Shown: positions 7,700 through 16,360, counted from the first letter of the stretch. The stretch is 45,932 bases of DNA from Desulfobacteraceae bacterium (GCA_003599475.1 QZKK01000164.1:1-45932), one strand, 5' to 3'. Notes: generated by a model from the sequence alone, not told the origin. Translations and numbers: made by a program.

Positions 7700-8790
7700 T
7701 CCTTAAAAACCCAGGAAGCGATCTCGGGGTTGGACCGGGGACGTACCGCCATAGGACCTGCACCCCGAGCATAGATGGGAATCTCCCGTTCGTACAGAGA
7801 GCCGTGGGATCGCACCTGAACCGGCTCTCTTGCCGTCGGGAGAGACCCGAATACGGTATCTTTGTCTGCCAGCACGAAAATGTGCCCGATGCGCAAAGGG
7901 TGGAGCCGGTATTTCCGGGCGGCATCCGGGCTCGTCAGGACCGCTTCGATTCCCCTTTCTTCGGACAGCAGTGCCATCGCTTCTTTTCGGGTTTCCGGAT
8001 CATCGAGATAGACATAGGCCGCCCCTCCGAGGTTCTTGTGGTGGACCACATGCCGATCCTTGATGATCGGAACCGCGTTTGCCGCGATTCCCGCACCCTT
8101 TAGAATCCTGTTTAAATCCAGGCCGTATGTTTTTGCCCTCATCCCGTGATCCGCCGTAACCACCATCTCGGTGTCTGCGGGAGCACAATCGAGGAGCTCC
8201 CCCAGCAGGCGATCGATCTCGTGGAAATTCCACTGGGCTTTTTCATCATCGGGAGCGTAGGTGTGGGTGATGTAGTCGGTTGTCGTGACATAGATCAGAT
8301 CCGGCGCCTCATCCCGAAGAACCTCCAGGGCGGCGCGGAACAGCCAGTGGTTGACTTCGATCGTGTAGATCCCGCTCGGGGCCTCGGTTTTTCCGAGGAT
8401 CCATTGAGAAGGCTTTTCCGCCGACTCCGCGATGGCAGCCCCATCCTGGATCAGCGTCTTGAGCTTGTCTTTGGCGGTGAGAAGTGCTGCCTTCTTTCCC
8501 CGCCTTGCCATGCTGCGGAACATGGTCTCCTTGAGAACGAATTCGGAGGATTCCATGTAGACTTCCGTCCGAGCCGACGGATCATAATAGTAGTTGGTGG
8601 TGATGCCGTGTTCTTCGGGAAAGGCTGCGGTGACGATGGTGGTATTGTTTACGTTGGTTACGGTCGGAACCACGGCCTGTCCGATTGTACTGAACCCCTC
8701 TCTGGCAATGGCGTCCAGGTTCGGTGTTTCGCTCTTTTCGATGTACTCCGGACTGGTTCCGTCCAGACAGACGATGATCTTCAGCGCCAT
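7696..8790 (-). CDS. phnA: phosphonoacetate hydrolase (PhnA-type C-P hydrolase)
   Basis: Alkaline-phosphatase-superfamily enzyme predicted to split phosphonoacetate into acetate and phosphate with two metal ions. In the 364-residue product I can place all expected metal ligands: Asp10 (VCLDGT), Thr45 (TNVNN), Asp172 and His176 (TTDYITHTY), Asp214 and His215 (TADHGM) and His329 (RSHGSLYE). TAKDKL (Lys107, Lys109) matches the Lys-x-Lys pair that binds the substrate carboxylate in known PhnA. The stretch TNVNNTTIVTA is characteristic of PhnA rather than general phosphodiesterases. Start 8788-8790 has GGGAG upstream. It is coupled to the Janus/Ocnus-like gene. Specificity for phosphonoacetate is inferred from motifs; a related C-P or P-O ester remains possible. 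Confidence 0.85.
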   Translation of the reverse strand: MALKIIVCLDGTSPEYIEKSETPNLDAIAREGFSTIGQAVVPTVTNVNNTTIVTAAFPEEHGITTNYYYDPSARTEVYMESSEFVLKETMFRSMARRGKKAALLTAKDKLKTLIQDGAAIAESAEKPSQWILGKTEAPSGIYTIEVNHWLFRAALEVLRDEAPDLIYVTTTDYITHTYAPDDEKAQWNFHEIDRLLGELLDCAPADTEMVVTADHGMRAKTYGLDLNRILKGAGIAANAVPIIKDRHVVHHKNLGGAAYVYLDDPETRKEAMALLSEERGIEAVLTSPDAARKYRLHPLRIGHIFVLADKDTVFGSLPTAREPVQVRSHGSLYEREIPIYARGAGPMAVRPRSNPEIASWVFKE

Positions 8791-8810
8791 GGATAGACTC
8801 CCTTTAAGTA

Positions 8811-8889
8811 GTTGCACGTTGCACGTTGAAGCCGTTGCACGTTGCGCGTCAGCCGCTAAACGATTTCAACGTTCAACGATTTCAACGAT
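8811..8889. repeat. heptad/nonad intergenic repeat H2 (two arms)
   Basis: Positions 8811-8849 read GTTGCAC, GTTGCAC, GTTGAAG, CCGTTGCAC, GTTGCGC, G. Positions 8861-8889 read CGATTTCAA, CGTTCAA, CGATTTCAA, CGAT. On the minus strand the second arm begins immediately after the stop codon (8890-8892) of the HAD gene. The arms are partly complementary (CGTTGAA against TTCAACG), so a hairpin between HAD and phnA is possible. Confidence 0.75.
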
Positions 8890-9603
8890 TCAGGACACAA
8901 GCGAACCGATATCGAGCAGCGCATCGAGTGTCTCGATGACGGCTACCGGAATTTCAATTCCGTCCGGGCGGGGCCAGTGCCGCTTCACGGATCGGTGCTG
9001 GAGCCAGACCGGGTGCATGCCGGCCCCCCGAGCCCCGCAGACATCGATTCGCCAGTCGTCCCCTACGTAGACCACATCGGGGGCAGGAATTCCGAGCCGC
9101 TCCAGGCAGAGCCGGAAAGGGGCCGGGTCCGGTTTCTCCGGTATGCCGGCTTCCCCCGCAACGATCACGATTTCGAAAAACCGCATCAGCTCCGGAAACT
9201 GCAGGATGCGGTGGCCTCCGGATACTTTCTGCCCCTGGGTATTGGTGATCAGCGCAAGGCGGTGGGTGCCGGAAAGCGACCGGAGCACCCGGCGGGCTTC
9301 AGGAAACTCCCGGGTCGAGGCCGTAAGCTCCTCCCAGTACTCGGTCTCCCACGATTCCAGCCTGCCTCCCTCGGGGGGTCGGCCATAGCGGCCGTAGACG
9401 GCAGCGGCGAGGTCTTTTCTCGAAAAATCGGATTTTTCGTGGAACACCTTCCGAATCCGGCGATATGCGGATAGGAAGTCCTCCCACGACTCCAGGCCCA
9501 GATCCGAAAAGATACGGTGCTGCAGTTTTTTTTCCGCCACACGAAATCCGTCGGAGGAGTCGACCAGTGTCTGGCCGAAATCGAAAACCACCGCCTGGAT
9601 CAT
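8890..9603 (-). CDS. HAD-superfamily hydrolase (subfamily IA-like)
   Basis: A 237-residue haloacid-dehalogenase-like hydrolase, probably a small-molecule phosphatase. Motif I is FDFGQTL: the nucleophile Asp is present, but the usual second Asp is Gly. Motif II is LITNTQ, the motif III region is KPDPAPF, and motif IV is GDDWRIDV. A helical cap of about 100 residues follows motif I. The start at 9601-9603 (MIQAVVFDF) has AAGGAC upstream; the longer frame adds 15 unlikely residues and runs into the terminator-like hairpin. It stands between the aldehyde dehydrogenase and phnA on the same strand. Substrate unknown; HAD enzymes of this branch act on phosphate esters, 2-haloacids or phosphonates. 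Confidence 0.85.
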   Translation of the reverse strand: MIQAVVFDFGQTLVDSSDGFRVAEKKLQHRIFSDLGLESWEDFLSAYRRIRKVFHEKSDFSRKDLAAAVYGRYGRPPEGGRLESWETEYWEELTASTREFPEARRVLRSLSGTHRLALITNTQGQKVSGGHRILQFPELMRFFEIVIVAGEAGIPEKPDPAPFRLCLERLGIPAPDVVYVGDDWRIDVCGARGAGMHPVWLQHRSVKRHWPRPDGIEIPVAVIETLDALLDIGSLVS

Positions 9604-9631
9604 TGCAAGTCCTTCATCCGATTCAAGATGC

Positions 9632-9666
9632 GAAACCCTTCCCCGCACAGGGCGGGGAAGGGTTTC
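9632..9666 (-). terminator. strong GC-rich hairpin between aldehyde dehydrogenase and HAD genes
   Basis: A perfect 15-base-pair stem (GAAACCCTTCCCCGC with its complement) around a five-base loop lies 24 bases after the stop codon of the aldehyde dehydrogenase gene. On either strand the stem ends in GGGTTTC with no long T run, so it is a likely but not classical terminator. It may also protect the 3' end of the upstream message and separate the first three genes from the HAD-phnA part. Confidence 0.6.
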
Positions 9667-9690
9667 GGTTTAGGAGGGAGGGGTATGCTC

Positions 9691-11082
9691 CTAATCTCTT
9701 CCCCATTTTTTCAGATACTGCCCGAAAAGCTCCTCATCGGACGGAACCTGTTCTTTGATGGGGGTAGAAACAAGCGTGTAGTTTAGAAAATGGCGCCAGT
9801 TCACGTTTTCGGACGAGATGTTTCCGGCCCAGGTACCGCAGCCGAGCGTATCGGTGAAGGGGAGCCCGCTCCCCCAGCCGCCGCTGTTTGCGGCCGTGTG
9901 CCCCATGTTGCAGACGATCCGCCCGACTTTCGCCCGCAGCGCCAGCTTCACCCGGCGTTCGTCTATCTCGGTGTGGATCGAGGCGGAATGCCCCTTTCCG
10001 GAAAATTCGAGAATCTTTTCCAGCCGGTCCAGCATCTCGTCGAAGTCTTTCCACTTCCACACGGTCAGAACGGGGGAGAGCTTCTCTCCGGAAAAGCGGT
10101 CTTCGCGGCCGATCTTTTCCCCGATCACCATGAGGAATTTGGTTGTATCCGGCACCTTGAGGCCGGCGAGATCGGCGATAAACTTCGCGTTGTGGGCGAC
10201 GATGTCGCGGTTGAGGGTCTTTCCATCCGGCCACATGCACTTTCGCAGCTTTTCCCGTTCTTCGGTGCTGCAGAGATAGCCTCCTTCTTTCTTCAGGCAG
10301 TCGATCATCTTGTCGTAGATCTTCTCTTGAAGGGCGACTGCGTTTTCCGAAGAGCAGGAGGCGGCGTTGTTGGCGATTTTGGAAAGCATGATCTTGTGGG
10401 CGGTCGCCTGGAGGTCGGGCACCGTCTCGTCCACAAAAGACACCACGTTTCCCGCGCCGACGGTCTGGGCGGGCTTGCCGGCTGCATAAACGACTTTGAC
10501 AAGGGCGGCTCCACCGGTCGCGACGGCAAAGTCGCAGTAGGCCATCAGTTGTTGGGTCTTTTCGTTGCTCGTATTCTTGATGCATTGCAGCAGATCTACC
10601 GGTGCCCCGATTTTTTTCAATGCCTCCCGGCCGTACTCCACCGTCAGATAAGAGCTTTTCTGAGTGCGGGGGTGCGGAGAGACGATCATCGCATTGCGGG
10701 TCTTCAGCGTGCTGAGGCCGATGCAGCAGATAGTCGACTCCGGGTTGGTGCACGGAACGACATCGGCGATGACCCCGATCGGCTTGGCATATTTGCGGAT
10801 GCCGAGGGCCTTGTCTTCCTCGACCAGATCGCAGGTCTTGACCCCGCGCTGGTCATAGAGCGTCCCCAGTGTCTTTGTCTTGATCTTGGCAAGCTTGTCC
10901 TCGTAAACGCCGATCCCGGACTCGTCTACGGCGGTTCGGGCCAGGACTTTGCGGACCTCTTCCTTCTGCCACATCCACCCGACCGCCTGGACCACCTCAT
11001 CGACCTTCTCCTGCGGCCAGTACTGGTATTCATCGAAGGCCTTCTTGGCTTTGGCGTACATCTCCTGAATGTTGTCTTCCAT
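9691..11082 (-). CDS. CoA-acylating aldehyde dehydrogenase (SauS/PduP-like)
   Basis: A 463-residue dehydrogenase of the CoA-acylating branch (AdhE N-domain, PduP, SauS), interconverting an aldehyde plus CoA and an acyl-CoA with NAD(P). The catalytic Cys is in NAASCSSENAV. Cofactor-side motifs include GVIADVVPCTNPESTI, ATGGAALVKVVYAAGKPA and VGAGNVVSFVD. The C-terminal GLPFTDTLGCGTWAGNISSE followed by the RHF segment is like sulfoacetaldehyde dehydrogenase SauS. ATG 11080-11082 has GAGGAG eight bases upstream; 46 in-frame codons before it are rejected. The gene follows the citrate-synthase-like pair after 61 bases. It could convert acetaldehyde released by a phosphonatase, or a phosphono- or sulfo-acetaldehyde; sequence alone cannot decide. 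Confidence 0.88.
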   Translation of the reverse strand: MEDNIQEMYAKAKKAFDEYQYWPQEKVDEVVQAVGWMWQKEEVRKVLARTAVDESGIGVYEDKLAKIKTKTLGTLYDQRGVKTCDLVEEDKALGIRKYAKPIGVIADVVPCTNPESTICCIGLSTLKTRNAMIVSPHPRTQKSSYLTVEYGREALKKIGAPVDLLQCIKNTSNEKTQQLMAYCDFAVATGGAALVKVVYAAGKPAQTVGAGNVVSFVDETVPDLQATAHKIMLSKIANNAASCSSENAVALQEKIYDKMIDCLKKEGGYLCSTEEREKLRKCMWPDGKTLNRDIVAHNAKFIADLAGLKVPDTTKFLMVIGEKIGREDRFSGEKLSPVLTVWKWKDFDEMLDRLEKILEFSGKGHSASIHTEIDERRVKLALRAKVGRIVCNMGHTAANSGGWGSGLPFTDTLGCGTWAGNISSENVNWRHFLNYTLVSTPIKEQVPSDEELFGQYLKKWGRD

Positions 11083-11143
11083 AATCAGATCTCCTCTATC
11101 GGCCGGGCTGCGGAGGTTCCCCGCACCCGTCGCAGTGAAGCCG

Positions 11144-12151
11144 TCAGATCTTCCGCCGGGGGTCGTCGATCTCCTCGACGATTGCCCATCCGGATCCTTT
11201 GAGCTTCTGTTTTTCGACAAAGCTTTTCTTCCATTCCTCGGGGGTGTAGGTGACTCCCGGCTTTGCGCTCTTCACCCGATCCGAAAGCGGAGGGACCGCC
11301 CGGTCTTCCGGACCGTCGTAAAGTTCCTTGGGGGTGAGGTTCTGTCCAAGCCGGTTCGGCTCCTCCCGTTCCACTTCTTCGCAGTAGTGGGCTCCGGCGG
11401 CAAAGGCGCGGGAGATGGCCAGGATCGCCCAGGTGGCTTCCGGAGAAAAGCCGAGATCCTGCATGACAGCCCCCGTGGCACCCAGCATATCGATGTCCAC
11501 CGGCTCCTTGCTCGCCTTCTGGGCCGCTTTGACGACTTCCCTCATGAAGGGGACATATTTTTCGGCGACACCCAGTTTTTCCGCCCGGGCCAGCATCCGC
11601 TTGGCGGCCGGATCCTTGAGCATCAGCCCGGAAACACCGAGGGCCGGATTTTTCAGGTTGTCCTTGACCAGCATTTCGGCTGCTTTTTCCCTGGAGAGGC
11701 CTTTCTTTTCAGCCAGAGCCAGATACTTATCGAGCATGTTTCCGAAGGCGGAATAGGCCCCGTAGGCATGACCGAAGGAAAGGATGGAAGCCCCGGCCGC
11801 CTGGGTCAGCAATGTCTTCGATTTGGCCACGATCCGCGCAATCGCCGCAGGCGCAGACAACCCGTCTTCGAGGGAAAGTACCATGATGTAGTTGAGCATC
11901 TTGGATTCTTCGACCAGAGGAATCCGAGCCTGATAGTCGATGAAGAGCAGATCGGCAATGCCGTATCCGGCTTCCACCAGTTCGGTGGTGTCATACCCCC
12001 TGGCCACGATGCGATGCACATTCTTGTAGGCCACCGCAGATACCCACCGGAACGGTTCCCGGTTTTTATCCGGCTCCACCGTGCCGTGTTCCCTGTTCTG
12101 ATAGTCGTATGGAAGCCTCGGATCGCCGAGGTTGCCGATTATATCACCCAT
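11144..12151 (-). CDS. citrate-synthase-fold protein B (citryl-CoA-lyase-like, divergent)
   Basis: A 335-residue member of the citrate synthase/citryl-CoA lyase superfamily, which makes or breaks C-C bonds between acyl-CoAs and oxo-acids. Family landmarks seen are SFGHAYGAYSAFGNM, LKDPAAKR, VDIDMLGATGAVMQDLGFSP, AAGAHYCEEVEREEPNR and the C-terminal YDGPEDRAVPP. By eye, the His of the usual LHGG-type motif is Tyr and the His of the GHxxxxxDPR-type motif is absent, while the Asp of VDxxxG is kept. ATG 12149-12151 has AAGGAGAA upstream and overlaps the preceding paralogue by 13 bases. Likely partner of that paralogue. The reaction is unknown and the calls on catalytic residues need a structural alignment. 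Confidence 0.82.
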   Translation of the reverse strand: MGDIIGNLGDPRLPYDYQNREHGTVEPDKNREPFRWVSAVAYKNVHRIVARGYDTTELVEAGYGIADLLFIDYQARIPLVEESKMLNYIMVLSLEDGLSAPAAIARIVAKSKTLLTQAAGASILSFGHAYGAYSAFGNMLDKYLALAEKKGLSREKAAEMLVKDNLKNPALGVSGLMLKDPAAKRMLARAEKLGVAEKYVPFMREVVKAAQKASKEPVDIDMLGATGAVMQDLGFSPEATWAILAISRAFAAGAHYCEEVEREEPNRLGQNLTPKELYDGPEDRAVPPLSDRVKSAKPGVTYTPEEWKKSFVEKQKLKGSGWAIVEEIDDPRRKI

Positions 12152-13035
12152 TGTTTGTATTCTCCTTCCTCTTTCTGTTTCCGGGCATACTCCTGCCGTT
12201 CTTCCTGAGTCGGCACCGGGCGGTCCGCAGGACCGACGTATTTGATCATGGAAAGATCGAGCATCTGCACCATCGGCTCCCGCTTGGAGGCGGCCCAGGC
12301 CCTTCCCTTCTTCATTTGGAAAAGCGCGTGGGCGGCACAGCTGAAACCCCGGCAGACGCAACCGATGCACCAGGCCGCATTGGGGGAAAAGCCGAGTTCG
12401 GCAAGCGCCGTGTTTCCCGCCCCGATCATGTTCACGGCCACATAGGAGCGCCCCTCTTTCTTCCGGCGCTCGTTGAAATGCTTTTCAATCGACCGCTGCA
12501 GTTGAAGATAGACGCCGTCTAAACCAAGTTCCTCGTGCTTGATATGGGTCGGTTCGGCCCTCGGGTCTCCGTCCAGATGCTGCGGCTGACCGAGACCCAT
12601 CACCGCCAGCCCCGCATCCATGTACTCGTCTACCAGGATCTTTCCCATCTCCTCAAGAGACTTTCCCTCCGCCCGGGCCCGCTCGATATATTTGTGCATC
12701 ATGTAGCCGTGGGCTGCGCCCGGGCCGTGGGCACTGCCGAAGGTCATCACCGATGCGGCGACGGCCGCCGGCAGGTTGGGCCTGCCGCTGATGACGCCGA
12801 AGGCGGATGCCGCCGAGGGAGACATGGAGTGTTCCATGAATTCCGCGGTTTCGTACTGAAGCATTTTTTCTTCGTTTTCCGCAGGAATTCTGCCTTGAAA
12901 CAGAACAAACAAGGCATCGCAGAAGGAATACCCCTCCTCGGCCATGTCGCTCAAGTTGAATCCCCGCACGACCGTTTTTTCCTCGGTTTTATAGGAAATT
13001 GCGGTCTTTCTGCGTAACATCGGTTCTCTTTCCAT
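12139..13035 (-). CDS. citrate-synthase-fold protein A (citryl-CoA-lyase-like, divergent)
   Basis: A 298-residue paralogue of the gene that follows it. Landmarks are TFGSAHGPGAAHGYM, GLGQPQHLDGDPRAEP, VAVNMIGAGNTALAELGFSP, CAAHALFQMKKGRAW and KYVGPADRPVP. By eye, a His is retained in the first motif and the DPR signature is retained. The catalytic-loop His of GHxxH is Gln, and the Asp equivalent in VDxxxG is Ala or Asn. Start ATG 13033-13035 has GGAGGAAAAGA just upstream. First gene of the run; the AT-rich stretch before it is the natural promoter region. The overlapping arrangement and partly complementary motif losses suggest a heteromeric enzyme, which is inference. Confidence 0.82.
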   Translation of the reverse strand: MEREPMLRRKTAISYKTEEKTVVRGFNLSDMAEEGYSFCDALFVLFQGRIPAENEEKMLQYETAEFMEHSMSPSAASAFGVISGRPNLPAAVAASVMTFGSAHGPGAAHGYMMHKYIERARAEGKSLEEMGKILVDEYMDAGLAVMGLGQPQHLDGDPRAEPTHIKHEELGLDGVYLQLQRSIEKHFNERRKKEGRSYVAVNMIGAGNTALAELGFSPNAAWCIGCVCRGFSCAAHALFQMKKGRAWAASKREPMVQMLDLSMIKYVGPADRPVPTQEERQEYARKQKEEGEYKQWVI

Positions 13036-13080
13036 TCTTTTCCTCCGTACAATGCTGTTTATGTATTCAATGATCCATAA

Positions 13081-13147
13081 GAAATAGAAAATTTCCTACT
13101 ATAAGTCAAAAGAATAATTATCATGTTTTCAATAACATTTTGTTATT
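13081..13147 (-). promoter_or_regulatory. AT-rich promoter/operator region of the citrate-synthase-like operon
   Basis: The 107 bases between tesA and the citrate-synthase-like genes are far more AT-rich than their surroundings. They hold a perfect palindrome AATAACA-AAA-TGTTATT (13131-13147), a fair -35 box TTGACT (complement of 13104-13109) and, 17 bases on, a poor -10 TATTTC. A regulator site next to a promoter is plausible, but the -10 match is weak. Confidence 0.3.
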
Positions 13148-13865
13148 TGCACAGTTCCTTTCGCTTTTTTACGATGGTAAGAACGTACGGATAGATGTGA
13201 TCGACGATGCGGCGGTAGCCTTCGGCGGTGGGGTGCATCCGGTCCGGTTGGTTGTATCGCGGGTCGCCGGCAACCCCTTCCAGGAAAAAAGGAATCAGGA
13301 GGATGGCATGTTTTTGAGCGATTTCAGGGTAAATGTCGATAAAGGCCTGTGTATAGACCGGCCCCAGATTGGCGGGCATCTTCATGCCGCAAAGGATGAC
13401 GGCGATATCTTCCGCCTTGATGGCCGAGACGATCCTGTCCAGGTTTTTTCTCAGGACATCCGGTTCGATCCCCCGCAAGCCGTCGTTGGCTCCGGTTTCA
13501 AGAATGATGAGATCCGGTTTCAAAGATGAGATGACCCAGTCGATGCGCGAGAGGGCTCCGCTGCTGGTCTCGCCGCTTACCCCCGCATTGACGACCTTGA
13601 AATCGTACCCCTCGGCGGCCAGCTTTTTTTCCAGTCGAGCGGGGTAGGCCTCGGTTTCATCGACACCGAGGCCGGCGGTCAGGCTGTCGCCCATCGCAAC
13701 GATGGTTCCCCGGATCGGCTTCGTTTTTACCGGTGTATTGGACGCGGCCTCATCGGACGAGGACTCTCCGCCGCATCCGGTAAGACACACAAACTCTAAC
13801 ACGATGAGAATTGCCGCTATGAATGATATAAACGGCGCCGGTCGGTGGAGAGGGTGCTTATTCAT
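13143..13865 (-). CDS. tesA: SGNH/GDSL lysophospholipase-arylesterase, TesA-like lipoprotein
   Basis: A 240-residue serine esterase of the TesA (thioesterase I/lysophospholipase L1) type. Block I is GDSLTAGLG with the nucleophile Ser, the block III Asn is in GANDGL, and the catalytic Asp/His pair is DRMHP. The N-terminal signal ends in a lipobox LTGC, so it is predicted to be a lipoprotein, unlike soluble periplasmic E. coli TesA. Start ATG 13863-13865 has GGAG upstream and overlaps the permease stop by eight bases. The order ATPase-permease-tesA equals the conserved ybbA-ybbP-tesA neighbourhood known in E. coli. Suggested role: envelope lipid or acyl-group turnover together with the ABC export-type complex. 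Confidence 0.92.
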   Translation of the reverse strand: MNKHPLHRPAPFISFIAAILIVLEFVCLTGCGGESSSDEAASNTPVKTKPIRGTIVAMGDSLTAGLGVDETEAYPARLEKKLAAEGYDFKVVNAGVSGETSSGALSRIDWVISSLKPDLIILETGANDGLRGIEPDVLRKNLDRIVSAIKAEDIAVILCGMKMPANLGPVYTQAFIDIYPEIAQKHAILLIPFFLEGVAGDPRYNQPDRMHPTAEGYRRIVDHIYPYVLTIVKKRKELCK

Positions 13866-16353
13866 CCGGCTGCTCCCTTAAATAGGCGATCGGCTTTTTT
13901 GCCAGGATCGAGCGGGTGGGGATCAGGCCGACTGTGATGATCACCAGGAGAGCGGCCCCTGTAATCAAACCGCAGGAAAACAAAAACGGATGATAGGCGA
14001 TATCCAGGGAATAGCGGCAGACCAAAAAAGCGATGGTCTGAGACATGAAAAGCGCTAGCATTGCACTGAGCAGGCTCAAGACAAGGATTTCAAGGGCAAA
14101 TACCTTTCCGACAAACGACCTCCGGGCGCCAAGGATCTTGTAGTAGACAGATTCGGTGATCCTCTCGGAGCGGGTCGCGAACACCGCGCTGATCAGGATC
14201 AGAATTCCGGCTGCCATGCTGAGGATGCTGAACCCGCGTACGATCGTCGAGAGCTTTTCCAGGATGCGTGCAAAGACCTGGATGGTCGCGGACAGATCGA
14301 TGACACTGATGTTGGGAAACGCTTTGACCATGCGGCTTTGCAGCGGGCCGATCCGGTCTTTCGGGACCTTTAGAGCCGTAAAGATCGTCTGCGGCGCGGG
14401 TTGCAGGGTCTTTTCTTCGAACACGAAATAGAAGAAGGGGTTCAGCGAATCCGTGATTCGGGTGCGGATGCTCGAAATTCTGGCTGTCAACGGGACCCCC
14501 TGGATGTTGAAGCCGATGGTGTCGCCGATTTTCATTTCGTGCATCTCGAGTACCGTGTCCAGCACCGACACCTGGGGCTCGTTCCAGTCGCTGCGAAACA
14601 GGCGGCGGCCCCTGATGATTTGTTCATCGTCCAACAGGTTTTGCCGGTAGGTCAGATTAAAGGTCCGGCCGAGATTATCGTTGCGCTTGACCGATTCCGC
14701 GCGGCGGTCGATCGGCTTATCGTTGATTGCCGTGACCTGCGCCCTCACCACCGGATGGAAGGTCATCGGCTGCGCGACCAAGGCCGCAAAAGCCTCCCGC
14801 TGGGACGGCTGGATGTCCAGGACATAGAGGTTCGGCGCATCGGCCGGGTATGACGTGACATAGGTTGCATCCAGATTCTGCTCGATCAGGTAAATGGCAA
14901 AGATCACGCTTAAAGATGCCGTCAGCGTGACGATAACGGCCTGCGTGGCATTGCCTTGCCGGAACAGGCCCTTGACCGCCTGTCGGACCACCATTTGGCG
15001 GATGGGAATGCGTTTCAGAATCCAGAGCAGCAGGCGGGCAGAGAGCGCAGAGATGAGGATCAGCCCGATCACGGCGGCAGCGAAATAAATGCCAAAGCGC
15101 AGGTTCTGCATGTGTCGCATGACCAGCCCGAAGAAAAAGAGCATGAATCCGGCGGCAAACGCATAGACCGCCCGGCGCTTGTGCGGAAAGGCGGTCTCTT
15201 TGCGGAAAATCATAACCGGCCGCAACTCTTTTAAGCGATGGAGGGGCAGAAACGTAAAAAGCGCCATCACCGCGAAACCGAGCGCCAGGCTTTCTGCAAT
15301 CCCCGACCAGGAGACGGACGGGGTGATCCCGGAAGGAAAGAAGGCCGCGAGCAGGCGTGCCAGGCCGAATTGAACTCCGATCCCGGCCGATATGCCGATC
15401 GATGTTCCCAAAACACCCAAGAGAAAAACCACCGGAACAAAATGCCGGATGACTTGCCGGCTGCTTGCCCCTACCGCTTTCATGACGGCGATGGTCTGCT
15501 GTTTTTCATTGAAAAAGGCCGTCAGGGTGTTCTGGATGCCCACTCCGGAGATGATCAGGATAAAAATACCGATCAGGTTCAAAAAAAAGATAAAATTATC
15601 CAAGAACCGTTTCACCCGCGTCCTGGCGGTCCGGAAGGTGTCGACCCGTACCCCGTCGTTCTGTGCGGCCTGGCGGAGGCGGGTGAAAACCGCGTCCGTT
15701 CGGCGCTCGTCCGGCACCTTGAGCAGCGTCTGATGGTTGATGCGGCTGCGGGTCTCGACAAGCCCTACGGCATCCAGATCCCGGCTCGAGACAAATACAC
15801 GCGGGCCGAAGGAAAAGACACTGACCGGCCGGTCCGGCTCCGATACGACCACATCGGCCACAATCAAGGTGGTATATCCGACCTTGAGCGGAGCGCCGAT
15901 CCCGATTCCCAGCCGGTCCAGCAGCGGTTGCTCCACCACGGCCTGCCCCGCCTTCAGCATCTCCTGAAACGGTCGGCCTGAATTTAAGACAACTTCCCCG
16001 TAGAACGGGTATTCTTTTTCAACGATTTTGACGTTTGACAGCACCGACGCCCGGTCATCGGCCGTTCGCACGACGCTGTAGAATTCGTAGTAGCGCGTGC
16101 GCACCGCCGCCCCCTCCCGGATCTCAGCGGATATGGCGCGGTCGAGTTCGTCCGAGAGTTTTTCGTGCGAGTGGACGATGATATCGGCGGCATGCAGCTT
16201 TCTTGCATCGGCTGAAAGGGTGCGGTAGACGCTTTTCGAAAAACCGGAAAAAGCCGTAAGACTCGTCAGCGAAAGGGCCACGCACAGGCAGAACACGACC
16301 GCCTGTTTGGATGAACGTGCAATTTCGCGCATGATGAAGCCTGAATGGATCAT
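13858..16353 (-). CDS. ybbP: FtsX-family ABC transporter permease (YbbP-like)
   Basis: An 831-residue inner-membrane protein with the layout of YbbP/MacB-type mechanotransmission permeases. An N-terminal membrane helix (VVFCLCVALSLTSLTAF) precedes a large extracytoplasmic domain. Then comes a first FtsX core of three helices from about residue 255 (NFIFFLNLIGIFILIISGVG) and a central pair of helices. A second extracytoplasmic domain is followed by a second FtsX core in the last 130 residues. Length is close to E. coli YbbP. The ATG at 16351-16353 follows the ATPase stop by seven bases; a second ATG at 16332 is possible. It works with the YbbA-like ATPase, probably on envelope lipids or lipoproteins; the substrate is unknown. 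Confidence 0.88.
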   Translation of the reverse strand: MIHSGFIMREIARSSKQAVVFCLCVALSLTSLTAFSGFSKSVYRTLSADARKLHAADIIVHSHEKLSDELDRAISAEIREGAAVRTRYYEFYSVVRTADDRASVLSNVKIVEKEYPFYGEVVLNSGRPFQEMLKAGQAVVEQPLLDRLGIGIGAPLKVGYTTLIVADVVVSEPDRPVSVFSFGPRVFVSSRDLDAVGLVETRSRINHQTLLKVPDERRTDAVFTRLRQAAQNDGVRVDTFRTARTRVKRFLDNFIFFLNLIGIFILIISGVGIQNTLTAFFNEKQQTIAVMKAVGASSRQVIRHFVPVVFLLGVLGTSIGISAGIGVQFGLARLLAAFFPSGITPSVSWSGIAESLALGFAVMALFTFLPLHRLKELRPVMIFRKETAFPHKRRAVYAFAAGFMLFFFGLVMRHMQNLRFGIYFAAAVIGLILISALSARLLLWILKRIPIRQMVVRQAVKGLFRQGNATQAVIVTLTASLSVIFAIYLIEQNLDATYVTSYPADAPNLYVLDIQPSQREAFAALVAQPMTFHPVVRAQVTAINDKPIDRRAESVKRNDNLGRTFNLTYRQNLLDDEQIIRGRRLFRSDWNEPQVSVLDTVLEMHEMKIGDTIGFNIQGVPLTARISSIRTRITDSLNPFFYFVFEEKTLQPAPQTIFTALKVPKDRIGPLQSRMVKAFPNISVIDLSATIQVFARILEKLSTIVRGFSILSMAAGILILISAVFATRSERITESVYYKILGARRSFVGKVFALEILVLSLLSAMLALFMSQTIAFLVCRYSLDIAYHPFLFSCGLITGAALLVIITVGLIPTRSILAKKPIAYLREQPDE

Positions 16354-16360
16354 GCCGGGG

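Noticed and set aside
9790..11202. A 470-codon plus-strand frame.
   Set aside because: Antisense of the aldehyde dehydrogenase gene, whose catalytic and cofactor motifs are intact; no recognisable protein features in the shadow.
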